NCBI GenBank assembly: GCA_902168225.1
Contig: CABHOW010000142.1
Location: 1 to 64,000 of the forward strand
Length of the DNA: 64,000 nucleotides
Direction: 5' to 3'
Source of the DNA: an uncultured Flavihumibacter sp.
Lineage (GTDB): Bacteria; Bacteroidota; Bacteroidia; Chitinophagales; Chitinophagaceae
The position numbers were made by a program, and so were the translations under genes. Each line of letters begins with the position of its first letter. The first letter of the stretch is position 1. The notes below the pieces were generated by a model. That model saw only the letters and a program-made list of their open reading frames with translations, was not told where the DNA came from and did not search any database. Positions 8,081-17,169 of the stretch are shown here, one piece after another.

Positions 8081-8848
8081 ATGAAAAAAATAATTACCAT
8101 TGTTGCAGCTCTGTTCTGCATGAGTTTACTAAGTACCGCACAAGAATTTAAAATCAACAAAAGCTCCGGTAAGCTTAGCATTTATCTAAGCGGCGCCACC
8201 ATCGAAGGTTATAATGGTAACGAAATTATTATCAGCAACACTTCCGGCAGAGATGAGGAAGATGATCGTGCCAAAGGATTACGCGTTATCAGTGGTAATG
8301 GCTTGGATGATAATACCGGTTTGGGCGTAAATGTTACCGAAAAAGCAGGTGCCGTAGAAATTCGCCAGATTGGAAGAAAAGATCCCGATAAGCTTGTTAT
8401 AAAAGTACCAAAAGGAATTACTGTTTTCTTCCAGCACGATAAAGTAATGAATCATTCAAAAGTGAAATTCAAAAACATTGAAAATGAAATTGAGGTATCA
8501 TGTACTTATAATGATATTGATTTAGATAATGTAACCGGACCGATGACTGTTAAAACTATTTATGGACAAATTGACGCAGAACTAGGTAATACTGTTAAAG
8601 GCCCTATATCGATTGTTTCTGTTTATGGTAGAGTAGATGTAACTATGCCTACCACACTAAAAGCCAATATGAGTTTGAGTACTCCTTATGGCGATATTTA
8701 TGCAGCCTCCGATTTTAAATTCGATATTGAGAAAACAGATGAAATGGTTCGTTATGGCAGTAGTTCTGTGAAAGGTAAACTCAATGGCGGCGGTACTGAT
8801 ATTTCATTGAAATCGAATTGGGGTAAAATTTATCTCCGCAAAAAATAA
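8081..8848 (+). CDS. Secreted DUF4097-like beta-repeat protein
   Basis: A 255-residue protein with a signal peptide (MKKIITIVAALFCMSLLSTA, cleaved before QEF). The rest is a series of short beta strands with repeated turns such as CTYNDIDLDNVTGP, TIYGQIDAEL, SVYGRVDVTM and STPYGDIYAAS, typical of the DUF4097/putative-adhesin parallel beta fold. It is exported to the periplasm or outer surface. The start at 8081 gives the signal peptide; an earlier open frame from 8042 does not. It is the third gene of the ECF sigma operon, followed 17 bp later by a similar gene. Its function is unknown; such proteins often sit with ECF systems in Bacteroidota. Confidence 0.82.
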   Translation: MKKIITIVAALFCMSLLSTAQEFKINKSSGKLSIYLSGATIEGYNGNEIIISNTSGRDEEDDRAKGLRVISGNGLDDNTGLGVNVTEKAGAVEIRQIGRKDPDKLVIKVPKGITVFFQHDKVMNHSKVKFKNIENEIEVSCTYNDIDLDNVTGPMTVKTIYGQIDAELGNTVKGPISIVSVYGRVDVTMPTTLKANMSLSTPYGDIYAASDFKFDIEKTDEMVRYGSSSVKGKLNGGGTDISLKSNWGKIYLRKK

Positions 8849-8865
8849 CACATTAAATTTTTTGT

Positions 8866-9603
8866 ATGAAAACAATATTACTGGCATGCTTATGCATGCT
8901 AATAGGCTCGCTCCATGCCCAAACTATTGTGAATAGAAGCATATCTACCGCGGCAGCCAAAGAAATAAACTTCAACTTCGATTTCCCAAAAGTTATCAAA
9001 TTCAGCACATGGGATAAAAATGAAGTAGCCATTACCGCATCCGTAAGTATTAATGGTGGCGATAATAATGATGCATTTGTGTTGGAAGAAAAAAAAGAGA
9101 ATGATGCTATCACGATCACCGGTAAGATAAAAGACTTTGATAAACTACCCCGCGTGTATACCGTGCGAGAAAAAAATAGTAAGGATAAACTTACTTTCAG
9201 AACTAAGGACGCTTGGAACGAGTATATGCAAAAAAACGGCAAAACAAATCTAAACTATTGGGGTAGCAATGTTGATATTGAAATAACGATAGAAATAAAA
9301 GTGCCCGCGAATACAACCACCGGAGTTAAAGCCACTTACGGAATAGTAGAACTTAGCAATTTTAATGGCCCCATAACCGTGAATGCAACTTATGGAGGCA
9401 TAGACGCGTCTATTCAAGAACCACAGGTAGGCTCTGTAAGTGCTACCACGAAATATGGACAGATTTATACTAATATGCAATTGAATGTTACCGATAAATT
9501 AGAGAAAGATTTTTATACTTCTATAACTGCTATTACTGGCAGCGGTCCTGCATATAAGTTAAATTCAACGTACGGTAATCTATATCTAAGAAAACAAAAG
9601 TAG
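8866..9603 (+). CDS. Secreted DUF4097-like beta-repeat protein, second copy
   Basis: A 245-residue secreted protein with a signal peptide (MKTILLACLCMLIGSLHA, then QTI). The fold looks like that of the previous gene: repeated strand-turn units KATYGIVELSNFNGP, NATYGGIDASIQ, TKYGQIYTNM and NSTYGNLYLRK. The C-termini of both proteins share the pattern G.(I/L)YLRK, supporting a common origin. It is the last gene of the sigma/HEAT/DUF4097 operon; the next gene is convergent with a gap of 2 bp. Its function is unknown. Confidence 0.82.
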   Translation: MKTILLACLCMLIGSLHAQTIVNRSISTAAAKEINFNFDFPKVIKFSTWDKNEVAITASVSINGGDNNDAFVLEEKKENDAITITGKIKDFDKLPRVYTVREKNSKDKLTFRTKDAWNEYMQKNGKTNLNYWGSNVDIEITIEIKVPANTTTGVKATYGIVELSNFNGPITVNATYGGIDASIQEPQVGSVSATTKYGQIYTNMQLNVTDKLEKDFYTSITAITGSGPAYKLNSTYGNLYLRKQK

Positions 9604-9605
9604 GT

Positions 9606-11450
9606 TTAGTGTATATGTCCTAAATGGTCAATCGGTTTTTCAAATGGCTTTAAAAAGGTATCGAGAAGAACGGCTAGTTGTAATCGGTTGATCATTTTTT
9701 CTTTTTCAATTTTGCCCCAGTTCCATTGCTTCCATAAATTTTCTATTGCTTGCATAGTTGCTTTATGCTCAATCAACTGAATGGCTTCACCTTGGGTAAG
9801 CACCCCTTTTGCATCTAAGTTAGTATAAGCGATATAGGGTTCCATATTATTTTTAAGTGTTCCTTTATCAACCAAAGAATCTGGATAAAACCAGGTTTGA
9901 TTGGCCCAGCCTTTAGAAATGCCTTTCCCTTTTAAAATACCGGTTGCTCCTATTCTTTGAATAGCCATAAATGCATTATGAGAAGGCTTAATATCTATAT
10001 AAGGCATTATATAGGCATTATTATTTAATAAGGATTGCTGTACGGCTCTAATATTGATATCTTTTGCACTTTTATTTTCTTTAACCGCTAAAGCAGCTAA
10101 TGTTCCGGCTGCTTGCCCAATCAGCATTACCGGCGGCTGCAAGCGGGTAGTACCATTTACAGCATTGGATACACTAATACATTTTTCAGCAGCTATTAAT
10201 CCGTTAAGTTCCTTCGGGATAAGTGCTCCAAGTGGAATATTGTATGAGGGTACAGGGTAAAAACTTAAATGTTGGGGTGCGTCCGGGTTTTTTCTATGAT
10301 GCTGATCTACCGGATAATCCCCCACCGCAATACCTGTTCTATATAAAGGTTCTTTATCAAATGGTTTTGCTAATTCGGTAAGTGTATAGCGAACCAACCC
10401 TCTAACCCTTCTCGATTCTCGATGATATGGAATAAATGGCAATCGATCGGCGGTAGGATATTCATCATCTGCCAAGCCTAAATTTTTAAAGCCAAGTTCG
10501 TGCTGAATAAAATAGATAAATCGCAACGTTTGTTGCTTTGCTTTTACAAGCTGAATCTCTCGTTCGGTGGGGTTTAATGCGATAATATTCAAATAAATGT
10601 CATTTCCATAACCCGGCCAATTGATCATGTATTTCTTATTCGGGAGCCTCCCATAGTCGAGCATTTTTTTTGCATCTACCTGAGGCTTTATTCTGCTTAC
10701 ATCATAATAGTAGTTGGTGCAAGCGCCATCAAATTCCCTCGGATCATATCCTATTGGTTTGGCTATTGTACAATCTCTTCCTAGTCCATAATCTTTCAAT
10801 GTTGCAGTATAGGTTATATCCTGTATGAAATTATTTGGTTTAAGAATATTTAAATTCTCTCCTGTTTCAGCGCTGGCTTCCATTCCTATATCATAGGTGG
10901 CTCCTGCAGAAGCTATTGCATCTCCCAGTTCAGTAGCATCAATAACTTGTTTTGCATAAATCAATAATTTTTTACCTGTTTCTTTATCTATAAACTCAGC
11001 ACCGATTATCGTTAACTTATTTTTCAGCACTCGCAAAAATTCGTAATGGTATTTTATCCTAAGAAATTTCTCTCGTGCTGCCATTTTTTTAAAAATACTA
11101 TCTCCCACATGCGGCTCGAATAATGTATTGCTGACCCAACCGGTATTTACTTTTTCGGCACCTCCATAAGTTTTATAAATATGATTTCTAAACTCAGCCC
11201 AAATACCTGATGGCATTTCATGATTACCATCAAAAGCCGATACACCTGCCGATGTTACCATTCCGCCTAACCAAGTAGTAGATTCAACAATGATGGTACG
11301 TGCACCAAGTCGCGCACTTTGCAATCCTGCAGTAATTCCGGAAGCACCACCGCCAATTACCAACACTTCTGTTGTAATTTTTTGTTGGGCTGATACTAAA
11401 AGTGTAGGGAGGGAAAAAATACAGCAATAAAAAAGCAGTTTAATTTTCAT
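9606..11450 (-). CDS. Secreted FAD-dependent oxidoreductase
   Basis: A 614-residue flavoprotein with a signal peptide (about residues 1-21, ending LLVSAQQ) and a Rossmann motif VIGGGASGITAG near residue 31, followed by an acidic ribose-binding end (IIVES). It belongs to the FAD_oxidored family (PF12831-type). A later ATELGDA element, a second FAD contact in this family, is near residue 170. The C-terminal ~120 residues form a helical domain. The substrate is unknown; relatives are often annotated after xanthan-lyase-associated proteins, without proof. The gene is transcribed alone, divergent from the VPS10-type protein gene at 11506. Confidence 0.86.
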   Translation of the reverse strand: MKIKLLFYCCIFSLPTLLVSAQQKITTEVLVIGGGASGITAGLQSARLGARTIIVESTTWLGGMVTSAGVSAFDGNHEMPSGIWAEFRNHIYKTYGGAEKVNTGWVSNTLFEPHVGDSIFKKMAAREKFLRIKYHYEFLRVLKNKLTIIGAEFIDKETGKKLLIYAKQVIDATELGDAIASAGATYDIGMEASAETGENLNILKPNNFIQDITYTATLKDYGLGRDCTIAKPIGYDPREFDGACTNYYYDVSRIKPQVDAKKMLDYGRLPNKKYMINWPGYGNDIYLNIIALNPTEREIQLVKAKQQTLRFIYFIQHELGFKNLGLADDEYPTADRLPFIPYHRESRRVRGLVRYTLTELAKPFDKEPLYRTGIAVGDYPVDQHHRKNPDAPQHLSFYPVPSYNIPLGALIPKELNGLIAAEKCISVSNAVNGTTRLQPPVMLIGQAAGTLAALAVKENKSAKDINIRAVQQSLLNNNAYIMPYIDIKPSHNAFMAIQRIGATGILKGKGISKGWANQTWFYPDSLVDKGTLKNNMEPYIAYTNLDAKGVLTQGEAIQLIEHKATMQAIENLWKQWNWGKIEKEKMINRLQLAVLLDTFLKPFEKPIDHLGHIH

Positions 11451-11505
11451 CCTGAAAGTTACTATCTATAATTCTTTTTAAATACCTTACTTAAAAATAG
11501 TAGGT

Positions 11506-14433
11506 ATGCGAATAGTCTTCAATCTGAAATCTTCAATCTGTTTTCTTAGCTTACTCCTTATTGCTTACACCTTTCCCCTTTCTTCCTTCGCACAATCCTA
11601 TCCCTCCGATTACTTCAAAGCATTGCAATGGCGTAATATTGGTCCGCACCGCGGTGGGCGTACCGTTGGTGCCTGTGGTGTACCATCACAACCCAATGTA
11701 TTTTATATTGGTGTAAACAATGGTGGTGTTTGGAAAAGTACCGATTATGGCCGTACCTGGAATCCTATTTTCGATGCCATGCCTACAGGCTCTGTGGGAG
11801 ATGTTGCCGTTAGCGAATCAAACCCTAATGTAGTTTGGGCCGCTTGCGGAGAAGGCATTCAACGACCCGATCTATCTATCGGAGATGGGGTGTATAAATC
11901 TACCGATGCCGGCAAAACCTGGACCAATATGGGTTTGCACGATGGCCAACAAATTGGCGGCATTATCATCGACCCGAATAATGAAAACAGAATTTTTGTG
12001 GCGGTATTGGGTCACCCCTACGGCCCCAATAAAGAACGCGGTGTATATCGTAGCATTGATGGCGGAAAAACATGGGAGCAGGTTTTATATAAAGATGAAA
12101 ATACAGGCGCCGTGCAAGTTTCCTTCGACCCCAATAATCCAAATATTATTTATGCCGATATGTGGGCAGGCCGACAAGGACCTTGGGAGAATGGACAATG
12201 GAACGGACCGGAAAGCGGTTTGTTCAAATCTACTGATGGCGGAAACACTTGGAAAAAACTGACTAAAGGTTTACCAACTACACAACAAGGTTTGGGTAGA
12301 ATTGGTTTCGCCATTGCACCAACCAATAGCAATCGTTTATATGCAACAGTAGATGCAGGACGATATGGCGGTGTTTATAGAAGCGATGATGCAGGCGAAA
12401 GCTGGTACTTATTAAGCAACGATGGTAGATATTGGGGAAGAGGTAGCGATTTTGCAGAAATAAAAGTAGACCCCACCAATGCAGATATTGTATATAGTGC
12501 CAATGTGGTCACCTGGAAATCTACAGATGGCGGAAAGAACTGGAATGCATTTAGAGGGGCGCCCGGTGGCGATGATTATCATCGTATTTGGATCAATCCA
12601 AAAAATCCAAAGATCATATTGATCGCTGTTGATCAAGGTGGTATCGTAACCGTAAATGGTGGAGAAACATTTTCATCCTGGTATAATCAATCTACTGCAC
12701 AGTTTTATCATGTTAGCACCGATAATGCCTTTCCATATAATGTATACGGCGGACAACAAGAGAGTGGATCAGTGGGTATTGCATCGCGAGGTAACGACGG
12801 ACAAATAACATTTCGCGAGTGGCATCCGGTTGGTGTTGAAGAATATGGTTATGTTGCTGCCGACCCGCTCGATCCGAATATTATTTATGGAGGAAAAATT
12901 ACGCGTTATGATAAACGAACCGGACAAACTCAAAATATCGCTCCCGAAGTAGTACGTAGTGGCAAGTATCGCTTCTTACGTACCGCACCGGTAGTGTTTT
13001 CGCCAATAGATCCTACTACATTATATTTTGCAGGCAATGTTATTTTCAAAACAAAAACCGGCGGACAAAAATGGGAAGTTATAAGTCCCGATTTATCCCG
13101 CGAAGTATGGGATATACCTGCCAGTGTTGGTATTTATACAACAGAAGAATTAAAGAAAATGCCACGTCGCGGCGTGGTGTATACCGTAGCACCTTCGTAT
13201 AAAGATATCAATACCATTTGGGCAGGTACCGATGATGGGCTCATACATGTTACCAAAGATGGGGGTAAAAAATGGACGAATACAACACCTGCTGCTATTA
13301 CATCATGGAGTAAAATTTCATTGATCGAAGCTTCACATTTTGATGTGAACACCGCATTTGCAGCTGTTAATAGAATTCGTTGTGATGATATGCAGCCGTA
13401 TATCTACAAAACAAATGACGGGGGTAAAACATGGAAATTAATTGTAAACGGATTACCAACAAACGGTCCTATAAATGCGGTACGTGAAGACCCTGTAAGA
13501 AAAGGATTAATTTTTGCCGGCTCAGAAAATGCAGTATATGTTTCGTTTGATGAAGGTGAACATTGGCAATCGCTTCGCTTGAATATGCCCGCTACTTCTA
13601 TTCGCGATTTAGTAATTAAAGATGATGATCTGGTATTGGGAACACATGGAAGAGGATTTTGGATATTGGATGATATCACGCCGTTAAGACAACTCACTAC
13701 AACTTCTTTACAAACACAATTATTTCAACCTCAAACAGCTATACGGGTGCGTTGGAATATGAATACCGATACGCCTTTGCCGCAAGAAGAGCCTGCAGGC
13801 AGTAATCCACCCGATGGTGCCATCATTAATTATTTTTTAGCCGATGATGCGAAGGGAGGCGTAAAATTAGAGATCAAAGATGCGCAAGGAAATAGCATCA
13901 GAACCTATAGTAGTAATGATACTTTATATACGATACCAAAATCGAACACGCCCGATTATTGGATACGCGAGCAACAAATTTTATCGGGTAAAGCAGGTGC
14001 ACATCGCTTTTTGTGGGATATGCATCATACCCCATTGAATGAACCGGCAGCTTACCCTATAGCTGCCATTTACAAAAACACAGCACCCGATTTTACATCG
14101 CCTTGGGTAATGCCCGGAGTATATACGGCTACGCTAACAGTAAATGGCAAAACATTTAGTAAACAGTTTAGGGTGAAGATGGACCCGCGCGTTAAAACAC
14201 CACTAGCTGCTTTACAACAGCAATATAATTTATCACTTACCTGTTACCAATCGAAAATAAAAATAGAAGCATTATTAAAAACCACAACCGATGCAACTAA
14301 GTTGGCCGCTTTACGAAAATTGCAATTTGGCTTTTCATCTGTGTTGAATATTTTACAAGACGCAGATGTAGCACCTACTTCGCAAGCTGCTGAAGCAGTG
14401 AATGCATTATTAATTGAATTGAAAAAATACTAA
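11506..14433 (+). CDS. Secreted VPS10/sortilin-like Asp-box protein
   Basis: A 975-residue exported protein with a signal peptide (cleaved after about residue 30, SFAQ). It has two beta-propeller-like halves built from Asp-box (S/T-x-D-x-G-x-T-W) hairpins: [54 protein letters not shown] and KTNDGGKTW. The last ~250 residues are a different domain with a FlgD/Ig-like part. These are annotated as VPS10-domain or glycosyl hydrolase, but a catalytic role is unproven; they often occur with secreted peptidases, as here. Codons 4-27, the signal peptide, come from a heptanucleotide repeat array. A paralog is at 50160. Confidence 0.88.
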   Translation: MRIVFNLKSSICFLSLLLIAYTFPLSSFAQSYPSDYFKALQWRNIGPHRGGRTVGACGVPSQPNVFYIGVNNGGVWKSTDYGRTWNPIFDAMPTGSVGDVAVSESNPNVVWAACGEGIQRPDLSIGDGVYKSTDAGKTWTNMGLHDGQQIGGIIIDPNNENRIFVAVLGHPYGPNKERGVYRSIDGGKTWEQVLYKDENTGAVQVSFDPNNPNIIYADMWAGRQGPWENGQWNGPESGLFKSTDGGNTWKKLTKGLPTTQQGLGRIGFAIAPTNSNRLYATVDAGRYGGVYRSDDAGESWYLLSNDGRYWGRGSDFAEIKVDPTNADIVYSANVVTWKSTDGGKNWNAFRGAPGGDDYHRIWINPKNPKIILIAVDQGGIVTVNGGETFSSWYNQSTAQFYHVSTDNAFPYNVYGGQQESGSVGIASRGNDGQITFREWHPVGVEEYGYVAADPLDPNIIYGGKITRYDKRTGQTQNIAPEVVRSGKYRFLRTAPVVFSPIDPTTLYFAGNVIFKTKTGGQKWEVISPDLSREVWDIPASVGIYTTEELKKMPRRGVVYTVAPSYKDINTIWAGTDDGLIHVTKDGGKKWTNTTPAAITSWSKISLIEASHFDVNTAFAAVNRIRCDDMQPYIYKTNDGGKTWKLIVNGLPTNGPINAVREDPVRKGLIFAGSENAVYVSFDEGEHWQSLRLNMPATSIRDLVIKDDDLVLGTHGRGFWILDDITPLRQLTTTSLQTQLFQPQTAIRVRWNMNTDTPLPQEEPAGSNPPDGAIINYFLADDAKGGVKLEIKDAQGNSIRTYSSNDTLYTIPKSNTPDYWIREQQILSGKAGAHRFLWDMHHTPLNEPAAYPIAAIYKNTAPDFTSPWVMPGVYTATLTVNGKTFSKQFRVKMDPRVKTPLAALQQQYNLSLTCYQSKIKIEALLKTTTDATKLAALRKLQFGFSSVLNILQDADVAPTSQAAEAVNALLIELKKY
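11516..11592 (+). repeat. Heptanucleotide-periodic DNA encoding a signal peptide
   Basis: The bases split cleanly into 7-mers: TCTTCAA, TCTGAAA, TCTTCAA, TCTGTTT, TCTTAGC, TTACTCC, TTATTGC, TTACACC, TTTCCCC, TTTCTTC. The first units form the CTTCAATCTG family, which recurs at 15765 and 21022. The array lies in the 5' coding part of the VPS10-like gene. Confidence 0.75.
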
Positions 14434-14437
14434 ATTA

Positions 14438-14464
14438 TGTCACCCTGAGCTTGTCGAAGGGTGT
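14438..14464 (+). repeat. CACCCTGAGC..TCGAAGGG dispersed repeat (intergenic copy)
   Basis: The sequence TGTCACCCTGAGCTTG then TCGAAGGGTG lies between the VPS10-like gene and the M20 gene. It is an imperfect palindrome (CACCCT..AGGGTG) that could fold as a hairpin in the transcript. Coding copies of the same element are at 7472 and 43769. Confidence 0.88.
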
Positions 14465-14478
14465 GGTAAAAAAGAAAT

Positions 14479-15762
14479 ATGAAAAAAACCTTATTCCTTA
14501 TTGCTTTCACCCTATTCCTTGTTGCTACTCATGCGCAAACCCTAAACAAGGAAGAAGAAAAAATACTTACAAAGATCGAGCAAAGTTTGCCCGCCATGAC
14601 GGAGCTCTTGAAAAACTCCGTAAACATCAATAGTGGTACTTTCAATGTAAAAGGAGTAAGAGCCGTAGGTGAAATGTATGCAGCCGAATTAAAAAAATTA
14701 GGTTTTACAATTGAATGGATTGTTCTACCCGATTCCCTCAAAAGAGCGCCACACTTGGTAGCAACGCGTAAGGGTAAGAAAGGAAAGAAATTATTTTTGA
14801 TAGGGCATTTAGATACCGTATTTGAACCCGATATGCCCCCTAATCCCTATCAACAATTAACCGATAGCACAGCCACCGGTCAGGGTGTGAATGATATGAA
14901 AGGAGGCGATGTAATTATCATTGGCTCGCTAAAAGCATTGAAGGAATTGAATCTGCTTGATGATGCAACCATTACCGTTTACATGACCAGTGATGAAGAA
15001 AATGCCGGGGAACCCCGCAATATTTCGAGAGGCGATTTTATTGAGCGGGCAAAACAACATGATATTGCTTTAGCTTATGAAGGCGGAAACCTAAGCACAG
15101 TAGCAACCGCAAGAAGAGGTGCCAGCGGCTGGCAACTGGAAGTAACAGGAAAACAAGCCCATTCGTCGGGCGTTTTTGTTGGTAATAATTTTGGCAGCAT
15201 ATATGAGGCTTCGAGAATTGTGAACGCTTTTCGAGAAACTTTTGTAAAAGAAGAGTTTTTAAGCGTCAATCCCGGTTTGTTTATTGGCGGCTCGGAAGTA
15301 AATGCAAATTGGGGAAAACAATTAGGTAATGCTTCCGGCAAAACGAATATTATTTCACCACGTACGATCGTAATTGGCGATTTACGTTTTCTTACTGAAG
15401 AACAAAAAAATAAAGCAAGAGAAAAAATGAAAGATATTGTTAGCAAATCCTTAGCCGGCACAAGCGCGCGTATCAAGTTTATGGATGGCATACCATCTAT
15501 GGCGCCAACTGCAGGTAATGAGGCATTGGCAAAGCAAGTAAGCAATATCAGTGAGTTGATGGGGGTGGGAAAAGTAGTGCCTGGAAATGCGGGTAGCAGA
15601 GGTGCCGGCGATATTTCCTATATAGCTGCTTATCTGGATTGTTTGGACGGATTAGGTGCTTCCGGAAAAGGTGCACACGCCCCTGGGGAAATTATTAATT
15701 TAAAAGAGTTTCCGATTTTGATGAAACGAAGTGCATTGTTGATTTATCGATTACTGCAATAA
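14479..15762 (+). CDS. Secreted M20 peptidase (glutamate carboxypeptidase-like)
   Basis: A 427-residue zinc peptidase with a signal peptide (MKKTLFLIAFTLFLVATHA, then QTL). The M20 residues are clear: His and Asp in IGHLDTVFEP near residue 112, Asp in GVNDMKGGD, the catalytic Glu pair in TSDEENAGEP, Glu in AYEGGN and His in GKGAHAPGE near the C-terminus. It resembles CPG2-type exopeptidases that remove C-terminal glutamate or other amino acids, here in the periplasm or outside the cell. It lies in a run of secreted catabolic genes with the M24 gene 46 bp downstream. The signal peptide is encoded by 7-bp units (TTATTCC, TTATTGC, TTTCACC, CTATTCC, TTGTTGC). Confidence 0.88.
   Translation: MKKTLFLIAFTLFLVATHAQTLNKEEEKILTKIEQSLPAMTELLKNSVNINSGTFNVKGVRAVGEMYAAELKKLGFTIEWIVLPDSLKRAPHLVATRKGKKGKKLFLIGHLDTVFEPDMPPNPYQQLTDSTATGQGVNDMKGGDVIIIGSLKALKELNLLDDATITVYMTSDEENAGEPRNISRGDFIERAKQHDIALAYEGGNLSTVATARRGASGWQLEVTGKQAHSSGVFVGNNFGSIYEASRIVNAFRETFVKEEFLSVNPGLFIGGSEVNANWGKQLGNASGKTNIISPRTIVIGDLRFLTEEQKNKAREKMKDIVSKSLAGTSARIKFMDGIPSMAPTAGNEALAKQVSNISELMGVGKVVPGNAGSRGAGDISYIAAYLDCLDGLGASGKGAHAPGEIINLKEFPILMKRSALLIYRLLQ
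14491..14525 (+). repeat. Heptanucleotide-periodic DNA in M20 signal peptide
   Basis: Five 7-bp units: TTATTCC, TTATTGC, TTTCACC, CTATTCC, TTGTTGC. They share the pattern of the last units in the VPS10-like signal region (TTACTCC, TTATTGC, TTACACC). Confidence 0.6.
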
Positions 15763-15764
15763 AA

Positions 15765-15799
15765 ATCTTCAATCTGGTTCGCCTCGGCGAATTCAATCT
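15765..15799 (+). repeat. CTTCAATCTG repeat split by a 14-bp hairpin
   Basis: An ATCTTCAATCTG unit (15765-15776) and an ATTCAATCTA unit (15790-15799) flank a perfect palindrome TTCGCC-TC-GGCGAA at 15778-15791. The hairpin is of the same design as the two in the tRNA-Phe locus near 37 kb. All of it lies between the M20 and M24 genes. Confidence 0.75.
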
Positions 15800-15808
15800 A
15801 AAAACTAT

Positions 15809-17137
15809 ATGAAAAAAACCCTACTCCTTACCGCTTTCAGCTTCATCTTGTTTCTGCTTCACGCCCAAGTTCTACCATTACGCGAGCAGGCAAAACTGAT
15901 TGATGAAATAACCACCGAGAGATTGAATACTGTTCTACCTACACTTATGGAACAACATGGAATAGATATGTGGGTATTAATAACCAGAGAGTACAATGAA
16001 GACCCGATTGTAAAAACCATGTTGCCCGCTACTTGGTTAAGCGCCAGAAGAAGAACCATCTTGGTTTTTATCGATCAACCCGAGAAAAAACTATTTAAAA
16101 AATTAGCGGTTGCCCGCTATAGTGTAGGTACGGAAATTACAGCTGCCTGGGATATGCAAAAATTTCCCGATCAGTGGGATGCTTTGATAGATATTGTACA
16201 AACCTATCAACCTAAAAAAATAGCTATCAATACCTCTGAAAACTTTGGCCATGCCGATGGATTAGATCATACCGAATACAAATTATTTACCGATAAACTA
16301 CCCGTTGCTTTTAAAAATAAAATAGTATCGAGTGAGCCTTTAGCTGTGGGTTGGCTTGAAACGCGTATTGAGCGGGAGTTACAGCTATGGCCGCAATTAA
16401 TTAAACTATCAAAAGATATTATTGCCGAAGGATTCAGTAATAAAGTTATTACACCGGGTATTACTACTGCTGAAGATTTAGTATGGTGGTACCGACAAAA
16501 AATTCAAAACCTGGGCTTGCATACCTGGTTTCATCCTTCGGTAGAAATACAAAGAAATGATTCGGTGGTTTTTGATCATTTGAAAGCCTTTAGCAGTAAA
16601 GGTTGGGATAATAGCAACACGATTCGTCCGGGCGATTTATTACATGTAGATTTTGGTATCAGTTATTTACGTTTGAATACCGACATACAAGAGCATGCCT
16701 ATGTATTAATGCCCGGAGAAAAACAAGCCCCTGCTTTTTTACAAAAAGCTATGGAGCAAGGAAATAGATTACAAGATATTTTAACAGCGCAATTTAAAGC
16801 AGGTAAAACCGGTAATCAAATATTGGCAGACGCATTAGCACAGGCTAAAAAAGAAAATATTGCTGCCACTATTTATACCCATCCTATAGGGTATCATGGT
16901 CATGCTGCAGGGCCTACTATTGGTTTATGGGACCAGCAAGGAGGTGTGCCCGGCAGTGGCGATTTTCCGCTACACTATAAAACCGCTTATTCCATAGAAC
17001 TCAATGCTGCCGTACCTGTTAAAGAATGGAAAAAAACCATACGCATTATGCTGGAGCAGGATGGATATTTTGATGAAACCGGTTTTCGTTATATAGCAGG
17101 TAGACAAACACAATTGCATTTGGTTGATTTTGAATAG
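15809..17137 (+). CDS. Secreted M24 peptidase (Xaa-Pro aminopeptidase-like)
   Basis: A 442-residue metallopeptidase with a signal peptide (about 1-19, LFLLHAQ). A creatinase-type N-terminal domain (residues 25-190) precedes the pita-bread catalytic domain. Probable metal ligands are Asp in LLHVDFG, Asp in LNTDIQE, His in GYHGHAAG, Glu in SIELNA and Glu in MLEQDGYF. Members remove N-terminal residues ahead of proline. It follows the secreted M20 peptidase and begins with a very similar signal sequence, suggesting joint use in peptide degradation outside the cytoplasm. Confidence 0.86.
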   Translation: MKKTLLLTAFSFILFLLHAQVLPLREQAKLIDEITTERLNTVLPTLMEQHGIDMWVLITREYNEDPIVKTMLPATWLSARRRTILVFIDQPEKKLFKKLAVARYSVGTEITAAWDMQKFPDQWDALIDIVQTYQPKKIAINTSENFGHADGLDHTEYKLFTDKLPVAFKNKIVSSEPLAVGWLETRIERELQLWPQLIKLSKDIIAEGFSNKVITPGITTAEDLVWWYRQKIQNLGLHTWFHPSVEIQRNDSVVFDHLKAFSSKGWDNSNTIRPGDLLHVDFGISYLRLNTDIQEHAYVLMPGEKQAPAFLQKAMEQGNRLQDILTAQFKAGKTGNQILADALAQAKKENIAATIYTHPIGYHGHAAGPTIGLWDQQGGVPGSGDFPLHYKTAYSIELNAAVPVKEWKKTIRIMLEQDGYFDETGFRYIAGRQTQLHLVDFE

Positions 17138-17169
17138 TAAGGTAACTTTATGAATCAATCCTATGTAAA

